Origin: Pseudosulfitobacter sp. DSM 107133
Lineage (GTDB): Bacteria; Pseudomonadota; Alphaproteobacteria; Rhodobacterales; Rhodobacteraceae
Length of the DNA stretch: 64,000 nucleotides
NCBI RefSeq assembly: GCF_022788695.1
Contig: NZ_CP085156.1
Coordinates: 124,001-188,000 of the forward strand
Reading direction: 5' to 3'
The notes under the pieces were generated by a model that was given only the letters and a program-made list of their open reading frames with translations, did no database searches and was not told the origin of the DNA. Made by a program: the position numbers and the translations under genes. Of this stretch, positions 1 through 9,390 are shown in pieces (positions within the stretch are counted from its first letter, which is position 1; each line of letters opens with the position of its first letter).

Positions 1-221
1 TGGGCAACGCCAACCACATCGGCGCGCCGATGCCGGGCGTGGTGGCCACCGTGGCCACATCCGTGGGTGCGCAGGTCAAAGAGGGCGATCTGCTGCTGAC
101 CATCGAAGCGATGAAGATGGAAACCGGCATCCACGCCGAACGCAACGCCACGGTCAAGGCGGTGAACGTCCAGCCCGGAAGCCAGATCGACGCCAAGGAT
201 CTGCTGATCGAGCTGGAGTGA
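1..221 (+). CDS. pyc: Pyruvate carboxylase, C-terminal biotinyl domain (5' truncated by window edge)
   Basis: Only the last ~73 codons are present; the frame is open from position 3. They encode a biotinyl (BCCP-type) domain with the canonical biotinylation motif EAMKMET, the lysine between the two methionines being the biotin site. The linker before it (IGAPMPGVV) and the ending LLIELE match the C-terminus of bacterial pyruvate carboxylases, in which one ~1140-residue chain carries biotin carboxylase, carboxyltransferase and biotinyl domains. The enzyme makes oxaloacetate from pyruvate and bicarbonate in the cytoplasm. A biotin carboxylase subunit of another acyl-CoA carboxylase could end similarly, so pyc is the likely rather than the certain call. 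Confidence 0.8.
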   Translation, partial: GNANHIGAPMPGVVATVATSVGAQVKEGDLLLTIEAMKMETGIHAERNATVKAVNVQPGSQIDAKDLLIELE

Positions 222-330
222 GGGGGGGAAGACGGAAAAACCGATTATCCGACCACAAGCAGGTCTGTCACATCCTTGTCAGGCAGCGGGTCGCAAGTAC
301 AACCGGATGATCGCTGCGGGTTGAGATAGC

Positions 331-681
331 GTGTGCCCCGTGTCACCGAATGCCCTCGGCGAACACTGCTTTGTCGGATATAGCGGGTCCGGGCTGCATC
401 ATGCAGTGTCGCAAAGACTGAGCCGGTCCCGATTAACGTTAGACGAAACCGAAGGCTATATTGCAGCAGGGCTGAATGGGCTGGGATTGATTTATGCTGC
501 GGATTTTTTGCTGGGCGAACACTTGAAAATGGGGCGGCTTAGCCCGTTGCATTTGGAGGGTCTCACAACAAAGACAAGTTTGTATCTCGTTCACGCGCGT
601 TCAAACTTTCTACCACCTGCGTTGCGTATATTTCGCGACTGGGCGAAGGACACTTTGCTTTTGCAATCACCAACGGCCTAA
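331..681 (+). pseudogene. LysR-type regulator, C-terminal fragment
   Basis: The open frame is 116 codons. From about residue 18 it reads like the end of a LysR substrate-binding domain: an LTLDETEGYIAAGLNGLGL stretch (the usual 'D-x-x-A-x-x-A-A-x-x-G-x-G-I' core), then LLGEHLKMGRL and a closing FRDWAKD. The N-terminal winged helix and most of the effector domain (about 200 residues) are missing, and nothing resembling them lies in the 109 bases upstream. It is therefore a decayed remnant and not a functional regulator. An intact IS6 element begins 60 bases downstream. The start codon given is only the first available one. Confidence 0.7.
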
Positions 682-741
682 ACAGAGCAGCTTAACAGTT
701 CAGGCCTAATGGTTATGGTGCAAGCCGTATAGTAGCTTGGG

Positions 742-1570
742 GGTAGTGTCGCAAAGTTTCCGCCAGTTTGAGAAAGCTGTTTAGCTGGGCGCACTTATCC
801 AGCGAGTGCTGCAAACTGCGCGAAGCCAGACTGCCCCGACTGGTCAAACTGACCTTTCCGGATCATGTGTGCTACTTCGATCCCCGCAAGAGTAGCCGAA
901 GCTGAGTTCAGCGATTTGAAAGTCTGCATCGGTTTGGTTAGTTTCTTGATGAAACGGTGATCCTGCTCAATGATATTGTTGAGATATTTTGTTCGCCGAA
1001 CAGTGATCAACCAACTCCAGCCGCACATCACGAGCAGGCAGTTCATGTTGAACAGGCCAGCTGTGTTTGGTCCACTTTTGTCGATAACGACTTTGTCCGG
1101 CCAGCCATTGCTGCCGATGGCTTTTACGAAAAACGCAGTAGCTGCGGCCTCGTCGCGGCGCTCCGATAGCATGAAATCAAGGGTTTTGCCTTCCTTGTCG
1201 ATCGCGCGATATAAGTATGTCCACTCGCCCTTTACTTTGACGTATGTCTCATCCATTCGCCAAGAGCGGCTAGTGGCGGCTTTCCGGCGATGCGCTTCTT
1301 CAGCAATTGCGCCAGCGTATTTCTCGACCCACCGGTGGAGAGTCGCATGATCCAATTCGACGCCGCGTTCGGCCATGATCTCTTCAAGATCGCGATACGA
1401 AACGGGAAAGCGGACGTAGAAATACACGGCGTAAAGGATCACGGATTTCGGATACTGCGCGCCTTTGAAGCTTATCAAATCTATCATCCTGTTGCCGTGT
1501 TCGGAAAACGAGGCTGCTAGACTGCGGCGCAATGCACCGCAACAAAATCCAGAAACTTTGCGACACTACC
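742..1570 (-). mobile_element. IS6-family insertion sequence, complete (829 bp)
   Basis: The element is bounded by perfect 18-bp terminal inverted repeats: GGTAGTGTCGCAAAGTTT at 742-759 and its exact complement at 1553-1570. It contains one transposase gene on the minus strand. Length and single-gene structure fit the IS6 (IS26-like) family. The 8 bases outside the left end (734-741) and right end (1571-1578) do not match, so no target duplication is preserved. The right end abuts the middle of an efflux adaptor gene and the left side carries a broken LysR gene, which suggests that a deletion or recombination followed insertion. Confidence 0.9.
795..1487 (-). CDS. IS6-family transposase
   Basis: DDE transposase of about 230 residues, the usual size for IS6 transposases. 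The N-terminal part (ISFKGAQYPKSVILYAVYFY... YRDLEEIMAERGVELDHATLHRW) is the helix-turn-helix region typical of the family. Catalytic acidic residues are visible in WRMDETYVKVKG (first D), VVIDKSGPN (second D) and NIIEQDHRFIKK (E with the following H and K). The ATG at 1487 is preferred over an upstream TTG at 1532 because family members start just before the ISFKG block. The frame is intact, so the enzyme may be active. Confidence 0.9.
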   Translation of the reverse strand: MIDLISFKGAQYPKSVILYAVYFYVRFPVSYRDLEEIMAERGVELDHATLHRWVEKYAGAIAEEAHRRKAATSRSWRMDETYVKVKGEWTYLYRAIDKEGKTLDFMLSERRDEAAATAFFVKAIGSNGWPDKVVIDKSGPNTAGLFNMNCLLVMCGWSWLITVRRTKYLNNIIEQDHRFIKKLTKPMQTFKSLNSASATLAGIEVAHMIRKGQFDQSGQSGFAQFAALAG

Positions 1571-1803
1571 TTCAGGACAGCCTGCAGGTGCCGGAGAGCG
1601 CGCTGACGCGTGACGGCTACATCTGGCATCTGGATCAGGATGATCGCCTGCGCCGGTTCCGCGCGGAGGTGGTCCTGCGCAACGAGGCCGATGTCATCGT
1701 GCGCTCACCCGACCACGACGTGACCGCTTGGCGCATCGTGAAGACACCGCTGGCGTCATTCCTGCCAGGAATCGAAGTCGCGCCCCAAACCGCGGAGAAC
1801 TGA
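1571..1803 (+). pseudogene. RND efflux periplasmic adaptor (membrane fusion protein), C-terminal fragment
   Basis: Right after the IS6 right end the frame reads QDSLQVPESALTRDGYIW and continues to a stop at 1801-1803. 'VP..AL..dg.vW.v...d.l....v.v......v.V' is the membrane-proximal beta domain of AcrA/MexA/HlyD-type adaptors. About 77 codons remain of an expected ~350, so the N-terminal helical hairpin and lipoyl domains are gone. The fragment ends 4 bases before the RND permease start, the normal adaptor-permease order. The permease has therefore lost its partner at this site. Confidence 0.75.
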
Positions 1804-1807
1804 TCCA

Positions 1808-4800
1808 ATGCATGCTCTGACTGGCTGGTTCATCCGCAACCCCGTCGCCGCCAACCTGTTGATGGTCATGATCTTGTTGGCAGGGGCATTCAGCCTGAAT
1901 TCGATCCGGATTGAGGGTTTTCCCAAGGTGCCGCCGGACACCGTCATCATCCAGACAACATATACCGGTGCACACACGTCGCAGGTAGACGAACAGATCA
2001 CTCAACCGCTGGAACGCGCGCTTGAAGGGTTGGATGGCGTCAAGAGTATCTGGTCATCTTCGAATGCGGGTTATTCCGTGATCACGGTTCAGAAGACTGC
2101 GGGTCAATCGTTGCAGAAGCTGCTCGATGACGTGCGAATCCGCATTGACGGGGTAGAGGATTTTCCACGTCAGGCGCTACGCCCGGTCATCACACTCAAT
2201 GAATTCACATTGCCGGCCCTCTATCTTCAGGTGCACGGCCAGACCGACCCGGAAACCCTGCAACGCGTTGCCCGTAGGTTCCAGGAAGAACTGATGGCGC
2301 GGCCGGAGATTTCGAAGCTTCGGGTCTGGGGACAACGGAAACCCGAAATCCGCATTGAAATCGAACCCTATTTGCTCGAACGGCATGACCTGACGATCGA
2401 GCGGATCGTCGGTATCATTCAGCAATCCTCGCTCCGGTTTCAAGCCGGAACGCTAAAGACAGAAGGCGGCGACATCGTCTTGCGCGCTGACGATCTGGCC
2501 TATTTCGGCGGTGATTATCGCGACATATCGCTGTTGGAGATCCGCGACGGTAGCAAGGTGCGACTGGGTGACATCGCAACGATCACCGATGGCTATGGCG
2601 ACGAAGAGATCGTCGCCCGCTTTGACGGCAATCCGACCGTTGGCATGGAAGTTCTGATCGCGCAACGTGAGAACCTGTTGCAGATATCCAAAGCGGTTCG
2701 CGAGACGATCACCGACTTCGAGCCACAACTGCCGCCGGAAATCCAGATTGCCTCCTGGGGCGATTCCGCAGGCTACATATCGGAACGTCTGTCGCTGCTT
2801 CGTACCAACGCCTTTCAGGGCTTGTTGCTGGTAACGGTCATTCTCGCGATTTTCCTCAACGCCCGGCTCGCCTTCTGGGTGGCGATGGGTATTCCGATTT
2901 CCGCTGCTGGTGCGATCTTCGTCTCCGGTACCAAATGGGTCGATTACTCGCTGAACGATGTGACCACCTTCGGCCTGATCATCGCGCTTGGCATTCTAGT
3001 CGATGACGCCGTCGTCGTTGGCGAAAGCGTTTTCGAGGAACGGGCCAAAGAAAAAGATCCGATCCTTGGTACTGAAAACGGCGTGAACAAGATTGCGGTG
3101 GCAACTGTTTTCGGCGTGATGACCACGATTGCCGCCTTCTTCCCGATGTTGCTGATCGAAAACGCCATCGGCAAGATCTTCGCGAGCTTTTCCGGCATCA
3201 TTATTCTGGCACTGCTGTTTTCGCTGCTGGAAAGCAAATTGATCCTACCTGCACATCTGGCGCATCTGTCGCTCGACACCCCCGCATCGCGCAATCCTGT
3301 GGCCAAGATCTGGGCCAGAGTACAGGCAGTCGCGCGTCACGGGCTTGAGTGGTTCCGTGACCGGATTTATGCGCCGGTGCTCGATGTCGCAATTGCCCAC
3401 CGTTACGCGGCTTTGGTCGTCTTTTTATCGATGGGGATTCTGGGCTTGGGCGTCGTGGCTGCCGGCAAGATCCAAACGGTATTCTTCCCCGAAGTTCCCG
3501 GACAGATCGTGACGATCAATCTGGAAATGGATGCGCGCGCCCCCAATGCCCTGACACGAAGCAACGTCGCCCGAATTGAAGCTGTCGGAGCCGAGCTGAA
3601 TGCGACATACCAAGCTGAGTTGAATATGGACCTCCCGCCAATCCAGCATTTCTTCGTTGTTGTTTCGACGCCCACCGAAGCGCAGATTTATGCGGAACTG
3701 GTGCCAGCCGAAAACCGTCCGGCCCTTGGTATTACCCGCATCATCAGGGATTGGCGTGAAGCCACGGGAACGCTTGAAGGGGTCACAGAGCTCAACTTTT
3801 CCGGCACTGAAGAAGTCGGCGGCGGTTTCAACATCCGTCTGTTCAGCAAGGATGAAGATCTGTTGGAAGCCGCCAGCGACGAGATCAAAGCCTACATGAG
3901 CAGGATCGAAGGCGTGTCCAATATTCAGGACGGGCTGAACTCCGGAACGCCGCAGTTGCGCTTTCGGCTGAAACCCGAAGCGCGGCACCTGGGTTTCACG
4001 TCAGAGACCCTCGCCACCCAGATCGGATATCGCTTTGGCGGGGCTGAGGTTCAGCGCCTGCAACGCGACAATCAGGAAGTCCGGGTGATTGTGCAGGGTG
4101 CCGAAGACGCACGTTCAACCATTGATGACCTATTCCAAACCAGATTGCGCAGCGAAGCCGGCATTTGGGTACCCTTGTTGTCAGTCGCTGATGTGGAGTC
4201 GAGCTATGTCGCAGAAAGTGTTCGGCGGCGCGACGGCCAGCGGGTCAATGTGGTCTCTGCCAGCCTCGACAGATCGCGAGTCTCTCCGACGGAATTGTCA
4301 CAGGGATTGTTCCAGAACGTCGTGCCTGAGCTTAATGAGAAATACCCTTCGGTCACTATCAAGGCAGGTGGCGAACTAGCCGAAACCGAAGAAGTCAAGG
4401 GCGGTCTCGTGCGTGCGCTTACTATCACCGCGCTGTTGATTTACGTCTTGATGGCGGTGCCGCTCAAATCCTATTGGAAGCCGTTTGTCATCATCTCGGT
4501 CGTACCGTTTGGTTTCATCGGGGCCACGGTGGGCCATGCGATCGCCGACGTGCCACTCAGCCTATTGTCGTTCTTCGGAATGCTGGCGCTGACGGGAATT
4601 GTGGTCAACGACTCGCTGGTGCTGATCACGCGCTACAATCAGAACCTTGACGACGGAATGACACCTGAAGTGGCTGCTAAGAACTGCGGCACGGCGCGGT
4701 TTCAAGCGGTGTTCCTGACGACGGCCACAACTGTCGCGGGCCTGATGCCTTTGCTCAGCGAGACATCGGAACAGGCGCAATATCTGATCCCTGCGGCTGT

Positions 4801-4930
4801 TTCGCTGGCCTATGGCGAGATTTTTGCGACGACGATCACTCTGATCCTGATCCCGGTGCTGTTGGTGATTGCCGCGGATGTTCGGCGCCTATGCCAGGGA
4901 CGGGCGGTTTCGATACAGGCTGAAGCATAA
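1808..4930 (+). CDS. RND-family efflux transporter permease (AcrB/MexB-like)
   Basis: An inner-membrane proton-driven multidrug or metabolite exporter of 1040 residues, the standard full length for HAE-type RND pumps. TM1 lies near residues 12-32. The proton-relay aspartate pair is present at residues 399-400 (GILVDDAVVVGE, TM4), equivalent to the AcrB D407/D408 pair. The two halves show the usual internal duplication, with a second TM block from about 870. The protein starts with LTGWFIRNPVAANLLM, typical of the many RND permeases that follow an adaptor gene in proteobacteria. The gene is intact, but its upstream adaptor is truncated by IS6 and no own promoter is evident. Its stop lies 5 bases before an IS5 terminal repeat. 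Confidence 0.92.
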   Translation: MHALTGWFIRNPVAANLLMVMILLAGAFSLNSIRIEGFPKVPPDTVIIQTTYTGAHTSQVDEQITQPLERALEGLDGVKSIWSSSNAGYSVITVQKTAGQSLQKLLDDVRIRIDGVEDFPRQALRPVITLNEFTLPALYLQVHGQTDPETLQRVARRFQEELMARPEISKLRVWGQRKPEIRIEIEPYLLERHDLTIERIVGIIQQSSLRFQAGTLKTEGGDIVLRADDLAYFGGDYRDISLLEIRDGSKVRLGDIATITDGYGDEEIVARFDGNPTVGMEVLIAQRENLLQISKAVRETITDFEPQLPPEIQIASWGDSAGYISERLSLLRTNAFQGLLLVTVILAIFLNARLAFWVAMGIPISAAGAIFVSGTKWVDYSLNDVTTFGLIIALGILVDDAVVVGESVFEERAKEKDPILGTENGVNKIAVATVFGVMTTIAAFFPMLLIENAIGKIFASFSGIIILALLFSLLESKLILPAHLAHLSLDTPASRNPVAKIWARVQAVARHGLEWFRDRIYAPVLDVAIAHRYAALVVFLSMGILGLGVVAAGKIQTVFFPEVPGQIVTINLEMDARAPNALTRSNVARIEAVGAELNATYQAELNMDLPPIQHFFVVVSTPTEAQIYAELVPAENRPALGITRIIRDWREATGTLEGVTELNFSGTEEVGGGFNIRLFSKDEDLLEAASDEIKAYMSRIEGVSNIQDGLNSGTPQLRFRLKPEARHLGFTSETLATQIGYRFGGAEVQRLQRDNQEVRVIVQGAEDARSTIDDLFQTRLRSEAGIWVPLLSVADVESSYVAESVRRRDGQRVNVVSASLDRSRVSPTELSQGLFQNVVPELNEKYPSVTIKAGGELAETEEVKGGLVRALTITALLIYVLMAVPLKSYWKPFVIISVVPFGFIGATVGHAIADVPLSLLSFFGMLALTGIVVNDSLVLITRYNQNLDDGMTPEVAAKNCGTARFQAVFLTTATTVAGLMPLLSETSEQAQYLIPAAVSLAYGEIFATTITLILIPVLLVIAADVRRLCQGRAVSIQAEA

Positions 4931-4935
4931 TGTGG

Positions 4936-6034
4936 GGCCGTGTTGCACAGATCATAGTCCGCTCGGAACGCGCCCTACCCGAAACGGATTTCAGGCGGTG
5001 CGTTCAAAACTTGGGCGGCCAAGTCCGGTCATTCGATTGAGAACCCAGACGCCAATCTTGGCTTCTGTTTTCTGATTTTTGAAGTTGCGCGCCTTTAGCT
5101 TGGGCCCAATGACAGCCTTCCAGCGGCCCATGAGAGTTTCACCTCGGCTGCGTTGATTGTAGCCGGTGGCTTTCTGCCAGGCCATCCGTCCATGGGCTGC
5201 GATCTCGGCTATATGGTCGTCACGTGCCGTCGGCTCTTTGGCCGCATCAGGGCTCAGGATCGCTTTTTTGGGAGGTGGGATCGTCACCTCGATCAACGAT
5301 CCGAACCGAGCGGCAAGCAAATCAGATGTTGGGTCTCCGTCGTAAGCGCCGCCTGCCAGAAAGTGAGAGACCGGCCCGGCGACTTGATCCAGGAGATCTG
5401 GCAGCGCAGTCGGGTCGCCGACGTCATCCTTGGTGAGATCAGAGCAAACGATCTCGCCACTGACAAGATCAAGACCGAGGTGGAGCTTGCGCCAAGAGCG
5501 CCGTTTACGCCTAGCTTTATGCTTCTCCTCGAGCCAGTCACCTTCGCCAAAGATCTTCAGACCGGTACTGTCCACAACCAGTTGCACTGGCTTGTCACAC
5601 CTGGACTTCGGCTTTGGGCGCAACGTCAGCCCATTGCCACGGCGCGACAGGGTGGAAAAATCCGGCACTGTGATCGCAACCCCCAGCAGTCGCGCAATAG
5701 AGCGCATCAAGCCTTGGGTTTGGCGCAGAGGCTGCTTGAAGACTAGACCCAGCGTCAGGCACATCTCGATCGCCAAATCAGAGTAGTGCGGCTGTCCGCC
5801 GCGCGTGGTACGGCGCGGTGCCGACCACAAGGAAAGTGCGTCTTCGCTGATCCAAACTGTCAGATCACCCCGCTGCCGTAGACCTTCATTGTACTCAGGC
5901 CAACTAGTCACCCGATGCTTTTGCTTCGGGATCTTGTCACGACGAGCGGCGTTGAACTTGTGCGGCATTTACAGCATCCTGAAACGAACAGAATGCCTCG
6001 ATATCAGCCGTGCGACGATCCCTGCAACAAAGCC
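4936..6034 (-). mobile_element. IS5-family (IS903-like) insertion sequence, ~1.1 kb
   Basis: Imperfect 18-bp terminal inverted repeats bound the element: GGCCGTGTTGCACAGATC at 4936-4953 and, as the complement of 6017-6034, GGCTTTGTTGCAGGGATC (14 of 18 identical). GGCTTTGTTGCA is the classic IS903/IS5-group end. One intact transposase gene is on the minus strand. The flanking 9-mers (4927-4935 and 6035-6043) do not match, so the target duplication has been lost. The divergence of the left end suggests an older insertion. Confidence 0.8.
4991..5968 (-). CDS. IS5-family transposase
   Basis: 325-residue DDE transposase. The first catalytic region is VVDSTGLKIFGEG followed by RRSWRKLHLGLD, both hallmark IS903/IS5 blocks. 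The second aspartate lies in GGAYDGDP. The C-terminal YNQRSRGETLMGRWK fits the Y(2)R(3)E(6)K signature of IS4/IS5-type enzymes. An N-terminal ISEDALSLW and RRTTRGGQPHYSDLAIE region is also characteristic. The frame is uninterrupted and the length is normal, so the gene may be functional. Confidence 0.92.
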   Translation of the reverse strand: MPHKFNAARRDKIPKQKHRVTSWPEYNEGLRQRGDLTVWISEDALSLWSAPRRTTRGGQPHYSDLAIEMCLTLGLVFKQPLRQTQGLMRSIARLLGVAITVPDFSTLSRRGNGLTLRPKPKSRCDKPVQLVVDSTGLKIFGEGDWLEEKHKARRKRRSWRKLHLGLDLVSGEIVCSDLTKDDVGDPTALPDLLDQVAGPVSHFLAGGAYDGDPTSDLLAARFGSLIEVTIPPPKKAILSPDAAKEPTARDDHIAEIAAHGRMAWQKATGYNQRSRGETLMGRWKAVIGPKLKARNFKNQKTEAKIGVWVLNRMTGLGRPSFERTA

Positions 6035-6270
6035 GACTGTCCCTACGTTTCGCATCGCTCAGTATTCGTGGATTGGCATGACTACAATGGCAACTACGGC
6101 TTCGAACAAGTTGATTATTGAAATGGCCGGTAAAGGCTGCCACACCCTATAAATATTACATAACACTGATTATCAGTATCAGCTCACAGCCTGGGGTGGA
6201 TTCACAAACGAAGTGCAAATTCTTTACTAAAACAGAGAGTTGCACGGAGGATGAAGAATGGGTCCAGACC
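6035..6270. other. Intergenic stretch between IS5 element and arsJ
   Basis: The stretch is AT-richer than its surroundings. It contains short open frames on both strands, none of which resembles a known protein, and no convincing hairpin followed by a T-run for the convergent arsJ transcript. It may be leftover sequence from the gene interrupted by the IS5 insertion. I cannot assign a function. Confidence 0.4.
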
Positions 6271-7530
6271 CTAATGCTGGGGTTTCAGGAAACCGACCAT
6301 TACAGCAGATAGCGCAACCATGACGGTGGCAACGCCGAGCATCAGTGGCAGCCCTCCCAACTGGTATGCGAGGCCAGACAGCAGCGTACCTGCCAGACGG
6401 CCCCCTGCATTCGCCATGTAGTAAAAGCCCACATCCATGGTGACCCGCTCGGCCTTGGTAAAGGTCAGGATCAGGTAGGAATGAAGGGAGGAATTCACGG
6501 CGAAAATGGCACCGAACGCCAGCAATCCGATCACGATGCTGATCGTCAGCCAGATTTCGGGGCCGCTCGCAGCGGAGGCCGCGGCTGTGAGGACCGCGGG
6601 CACAAGGGCAAGCCCCCACGCCCACCTGCGGGCCGATGCGAGCAGCTCTGGCACGGACCGCGTATTTGCGCGCAGGATGCGCGGGGCGTTGGCCTGCACC
6701 AGACCGTAAAGGATCACCCAAACCGCCATGAAGATCCCGATCAGAAAGAAAGCGGTCCTCTTGCTCTCTGTCGTGCCGTCCGAGAGGACCATGTAGAAGT
6801 ATATGGGGATGCCCACGACGAACCAGACATCGCGCGCGCCGAACAGAAATACCCGTGCGGCGCTGAGCCAGTTCACATTGGCCGACCTGGAAAAGATTTC
6901 TGAGAACTTCGCGCCCTTGCGGCCCTTGGGCAATCCCGCAGGCATGGCGACCAGAACCGCAAGCAGTATTACGAACAGGATCGCAGCCATGCCCAGCACC
7001 GCCAACACAAAGCCAACGGTCGCCAGCAGGCCGGCGCCCAGTAGAAAACCCAGTCCCTTCACCATGTTCTTGGAGCCCGTAAGGAGCGCGACCCAGCGGA
7101 ACAGGCCGCCATCCTCGGTTGGCGCCAATAGCTTGACCGCAGATTTCGAGGACATCTTGGCCAGATCCTTGGCCACACCGCTCGCGCCCTGGACCAGCAT
7201 GACATAGATGACCGAGACCCCCACCGCCCAAGCGGGATCCAGCTGCGCCAAGGCCAGAAGCGCCAGCACTTGCAGCCCCAGACCCGCATAGAGCGTCGAG
7301 GTAAGCCCAAAGCGCGCAGCAATCCAGCCCGCGCCCAGATTGGTGACAACGCCCGCGATTTCGTAAAGGACAAAGAGATAGGCAAGCTGCACCGGTGAAA
7401 AGCCAAGCGTGTGAAAATGCAGCAGCACCAACATGCGCAAGGCGCCATCGGTCAGCATGAACGCCCAGTAGGCGGCCGTCACAGCGACATAAGCCGACAG
7501 CCCCTCGGGCCGCGTCGCGCTGCCCGTCAT
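6271..7530 (-). CDS. arsJ: Organoarsenical efflux MFS transporter ArsJ
   Basis: 419-residue major-facilitator protein with about 12 hydrophobic segments, beginning [20 protein letters not shown]. The [19 protein letters not shown] opening and the [13 protein letters not shown] loop are characteristic of the ArsJ subgroup. ArsJ exports 1-arseno-3-phosphoglycerate, which falls apart outside the cell to arsenate. It works with a dedicated GAPDH, and that gene lies directly upstream with a 4-base ATGA overlap (7527-7530). Context and sequence agree, so the call is strong. It is the last gene of the three-gene arsenic operon. Confidence 0.93.
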   Translation of the reverse strand: MTGSATRPEGLSAYVAVTAAYWAFMLTDGALRMLVLLHFHTLGFSPVQLAYLFVLYEIAGVVTNLGAGWIAARFGLTSTLYAGLGLQVLALLALAQLDPAWAVGVSVIYVMLVQGASGVAKDLAKMSSKSAVKLLAPTEDGGLFRWVALLTGSKNMVKGLGFLLGAGLLATVGFVLAVLGMAAILFVILLAVLVAMPAGLPKGRKGAKFSEIFSRSANVNWLSAARVFLFGARDVWFVVGIPIYFYMVLSDGTTESKRTAFFLIGIFMAVWVILYGLVQANAPRILRANTRSVPELLASARRWAWGLALVPAVLTAAASAASGPEIWLTISIVIGLLAFGAIFAVNSSLHSYLILTFTKAERVTMDVGFYYMANAGGRLAGTLLSGLAYQLGGLPLMLGVATVMVALSAVMVGFLKPQH

Positions 7531-8525
7531 AGACTGTCGCCCACCATGCAGGCCACATCAACAAGACGATGTGCATAGCCCATTTCGTTGTCATACCACG
7601 CATAAATTTTCACCTGCGTGCCGTTGATGACCATTGTGGACGGGGCATCGACGATGCTGGACCGCTCGTCGTTGGTATAGTCGGCCGAGACAAGGGGGCG
7701 CTCTTCATAGCCCAGGATTCCCTTGAGCGGCCCGTCTGCGGCGGCTTTGAACAGGGCGTTGACCTCTTCTGCGGTGGTCTCGCGCGCCACCTCGAAGACG
7801 CAATCGGTCAGCGATGCGTTGAGCAGCGGCACACGGACCGCATGGCCGTTCAGGCGGCCCGTTAATTCCGGGTAGATCAGCGTGATTGCCGTCGCACTGC
7901 CGGTTGTTGTCGGGATAAGAGAATTCAACGCTGACCGGGCGCGGCGCAGATCCTTGGCAGGGCGGTCCACGATGGTTTGGGTGTTGGTCACATCATGGAT
8001 GGTCGTGATGGAACCATGTTTGATCTTCAGGTTTTCATGGATCACCTTGACCACGGGCGCGAGACAGTTGGTTGTACAACTTGCTGCGGTTACGATGCGG
8101 TGGCGCGATGGCTCGTAGGTATCGTGATTGACCCCGTAAACGATATTTACGGCATCTCCATCCTTAACCGGCGCAGAAACAACGACTTTTTGTACACCGG
8201 CCTCGAAATAGGGGGCAATTTTGGCCTCTGTCTTAAAGACGCCGGTGCAGTCGATCACCACATCAACACCGTCCAATGGCAGCTCCGCGATGTCGCGGGT
8301 GCCAATGAATGGCAGGCGGGTTCCGTCAATGGTGACGCTGTCGACGTCATGGGCGAATTCCGCATTCCAGCGGCCATGGACCGTGTCGAACTCCAATAGA
8401 TGGGCGTGCATCTCGGGATCACCAACCGCGTCGTTGATCCATGCGATTTTGGCGCCGCGGGCCAGCAAAGGTTTCAGCGCGAGCTTGCCAATGCGGCCAA
8501 GGCCGTTGAGGGCGTAAACGGTCAT
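7527..8525 (-). CDS. ArsJ-associated glyceraldehyde-3-phosphate dehydrogenase
   Basis: 332 residues, with the NAD-binding GLGRIGKLA motif at the N-terminus (an unusual NGLGRIG in place of NGFGRIG) and the catalytic cysteine in [10 protein letters not shown] near residue 148. A C-terminal [14 protein letters not shown] matches the GAPDH family. In arsenic operons this paralogue uses arsenate in place of phosphate to make 1-arseno-3-phosphoglycerate, the substrate for ArsJ. Translational coupling to arsJ and a 5-base gap from the arsR-arsC gene show that it belongs to resistance rather than glycolysis. Confidence 0.93.
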   Translation of the reverse strand: MTVYALNGLGRIGKLALKPLLARGAKIAWINDAVGDPEMHAHLLEFDTVHGRWNAEFAHDVDSVTIDGTRLPFIGTRDIAELPLDGVDVVIDCTGVFKTEAKIAPYFEAGVQKVVVSAPVKDGDAVNIVYGVNHDTYEPSRHRIVTAASCTTNCLAPVVKVIHENLKIKHGSITTIHDVTNTQTIVDRPAKDLRRARSALNSLIPTTTGSATAITLIYPELTGRLNGHAVRVPLLNASLTDCVFEVARETTAEEVNALFKAAADGPLKGILGYEERPLVSADYTNDERSSIVDAPSTMVINGTQVKIYAWYDNEMGYAHRLVDVACMVGDSL

Positions 8526-8530
8526 TCAAG

Positions 8531-9370
8531 TCATCCTTCGGGTTTTGATTGGCCTATATCGTCAACGGCTTTTTGTAGGGAAATCCGGTCGAGCGACGTA
8601 AGAGGCAAGGCGGCGAAGCCGACCATGCGATTGCGCAGCGCGCCATAGGTCTGGTGGAATGCGAGACTTTTTTCGGCGTCCGTCCCCTCGACCTTCACCG
8701 GATCAGAAAGACCCCAATGCGCGCTGATGGTCTGGCCTTGCCATGCGGGGCATTCCTCGTTGGCGGCCTGATCGCAGACTGTGAAAACGAAATCGAGATG
8801 CGGGGCATCTGGTCCCTGAAACTCGGAAATGTTCTTGGCCCGAAGGACAGCGACGTCGTGCCCCTTCTGTTTCAGCACATCGAGCGCAAAGGGGTTCAGT
8901 TCCGAGCGGGGTTTGGTCCCGGCGGAAAAAGCCACAAAACGATCTCCGGCGAGGTCACGCAGGATCGATTCCGCAAAGATGGAACGGGCGGAATTGCCCG
9001 TGCAAATGAACAGGACATTGAATTTTCGAGCGGTCATTGAACTGCCTCCGGTAGAAGAGGAATGAGAATTAGGGGCACAGATTTCAGGGCGCCCCCTGCA
9101 ACAGTCGTGCAGGAGGTAGTCAATCGTCTCGCGGGCGGCATCCATCTTGATTGCATAGCGCAGCGATGTTCCCACGCGCTCCTGGCTGACCAATCCGGAC
9201 TGCATGAGCGCGTTGACATAGGTGGAAAGCGTGTTTGGTTTCAGCGCGAGCGCCTGCGCCAGCTCTGTCGCCGGAACACGATCCGGATAGCGGCGCATCA
9301 GCAATCTGAATACGGCCAGACGCTGCGGGTGGCCAAGCGTTGAAAGTCGGTTGGGAATCATTATTTCCAT
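8531..9370 (-). CDS. ArsR-ArsC fusion: arsenic-responsive repressor joined to low-molecular-weight-phosphatase-type arsenate reductase
   Basis: 279 residues in one frame. Residues 1-100 are an ArsR winged helix (ALKPNTLSTYVNALMQSGLV recognition region). Cysteines at 90, 91 and 98 (DCCRGRPEIC) may form a three-cysteine As(III) site like that of Acidithiobacillus ArsR. Residues 115-270 are an ArsC/LMW-PTPase domain with the C-x5-R loop CTGNSAR (Cys123, Arg129) and a second cysteine region (TVCDQAANEECPAW) suited to thioredoxin-linked reduction. An internal ATG at 9037 (Met112) has a good Shine-Dalgarno (GGAGG at 9045-9049, minus strand), so free ArsC could also be made. First gene of the operon. 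Confidence 0.9.
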   Translation of the reverse strand: MEIMIPNRLSTLGHPQRLAVFRLLMRRYPDRVPATELAQALALKPNTLSTYVNALMQSGLVSQERVGTSLRYAIKMDAARETIDYLLHDCCRGRPEICAPNSHSSSTGGSSMTARKFNVLFICTGNSARSIFAESILRDLAGDRFVAFSAGTKPRSELNPFALDVLKQKGHDVAVLRAKNISEFQGPDAPHLDFVFTVCDQAANEECPAWQGQTISAHWGLSDPVKVEGTDAEKSLAFHQTYGALRNRMVGFAALPLTSLDRISLQKAVDDIGQSKPEG

Positions 9371-9390
9371 AATTCATGAATATGCGAATT
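9371..9390. promoter_or_regulatory. Candidate ArsR operator
   Basis: AATTC and GAATT arms bracket a 10-base AT-rich centre immediately upstream of the arsR-arsC start codon. ArsR-family repressors bind AT-rich imperfect palindromes overlapping their own promoters. The position fits autoregulation, but this is inferred from sequence only. Confidence 0.4.

Noticed and set aside
405..416. 12-base match (AGTGTCGCAAAG) to the IS6 terminal repeat inside the LysR fragment
   Set aside because: The match lies within a frame that reads as normal LysR sequence and has no second end nearby, so coincidence is more likely than an IS scar.
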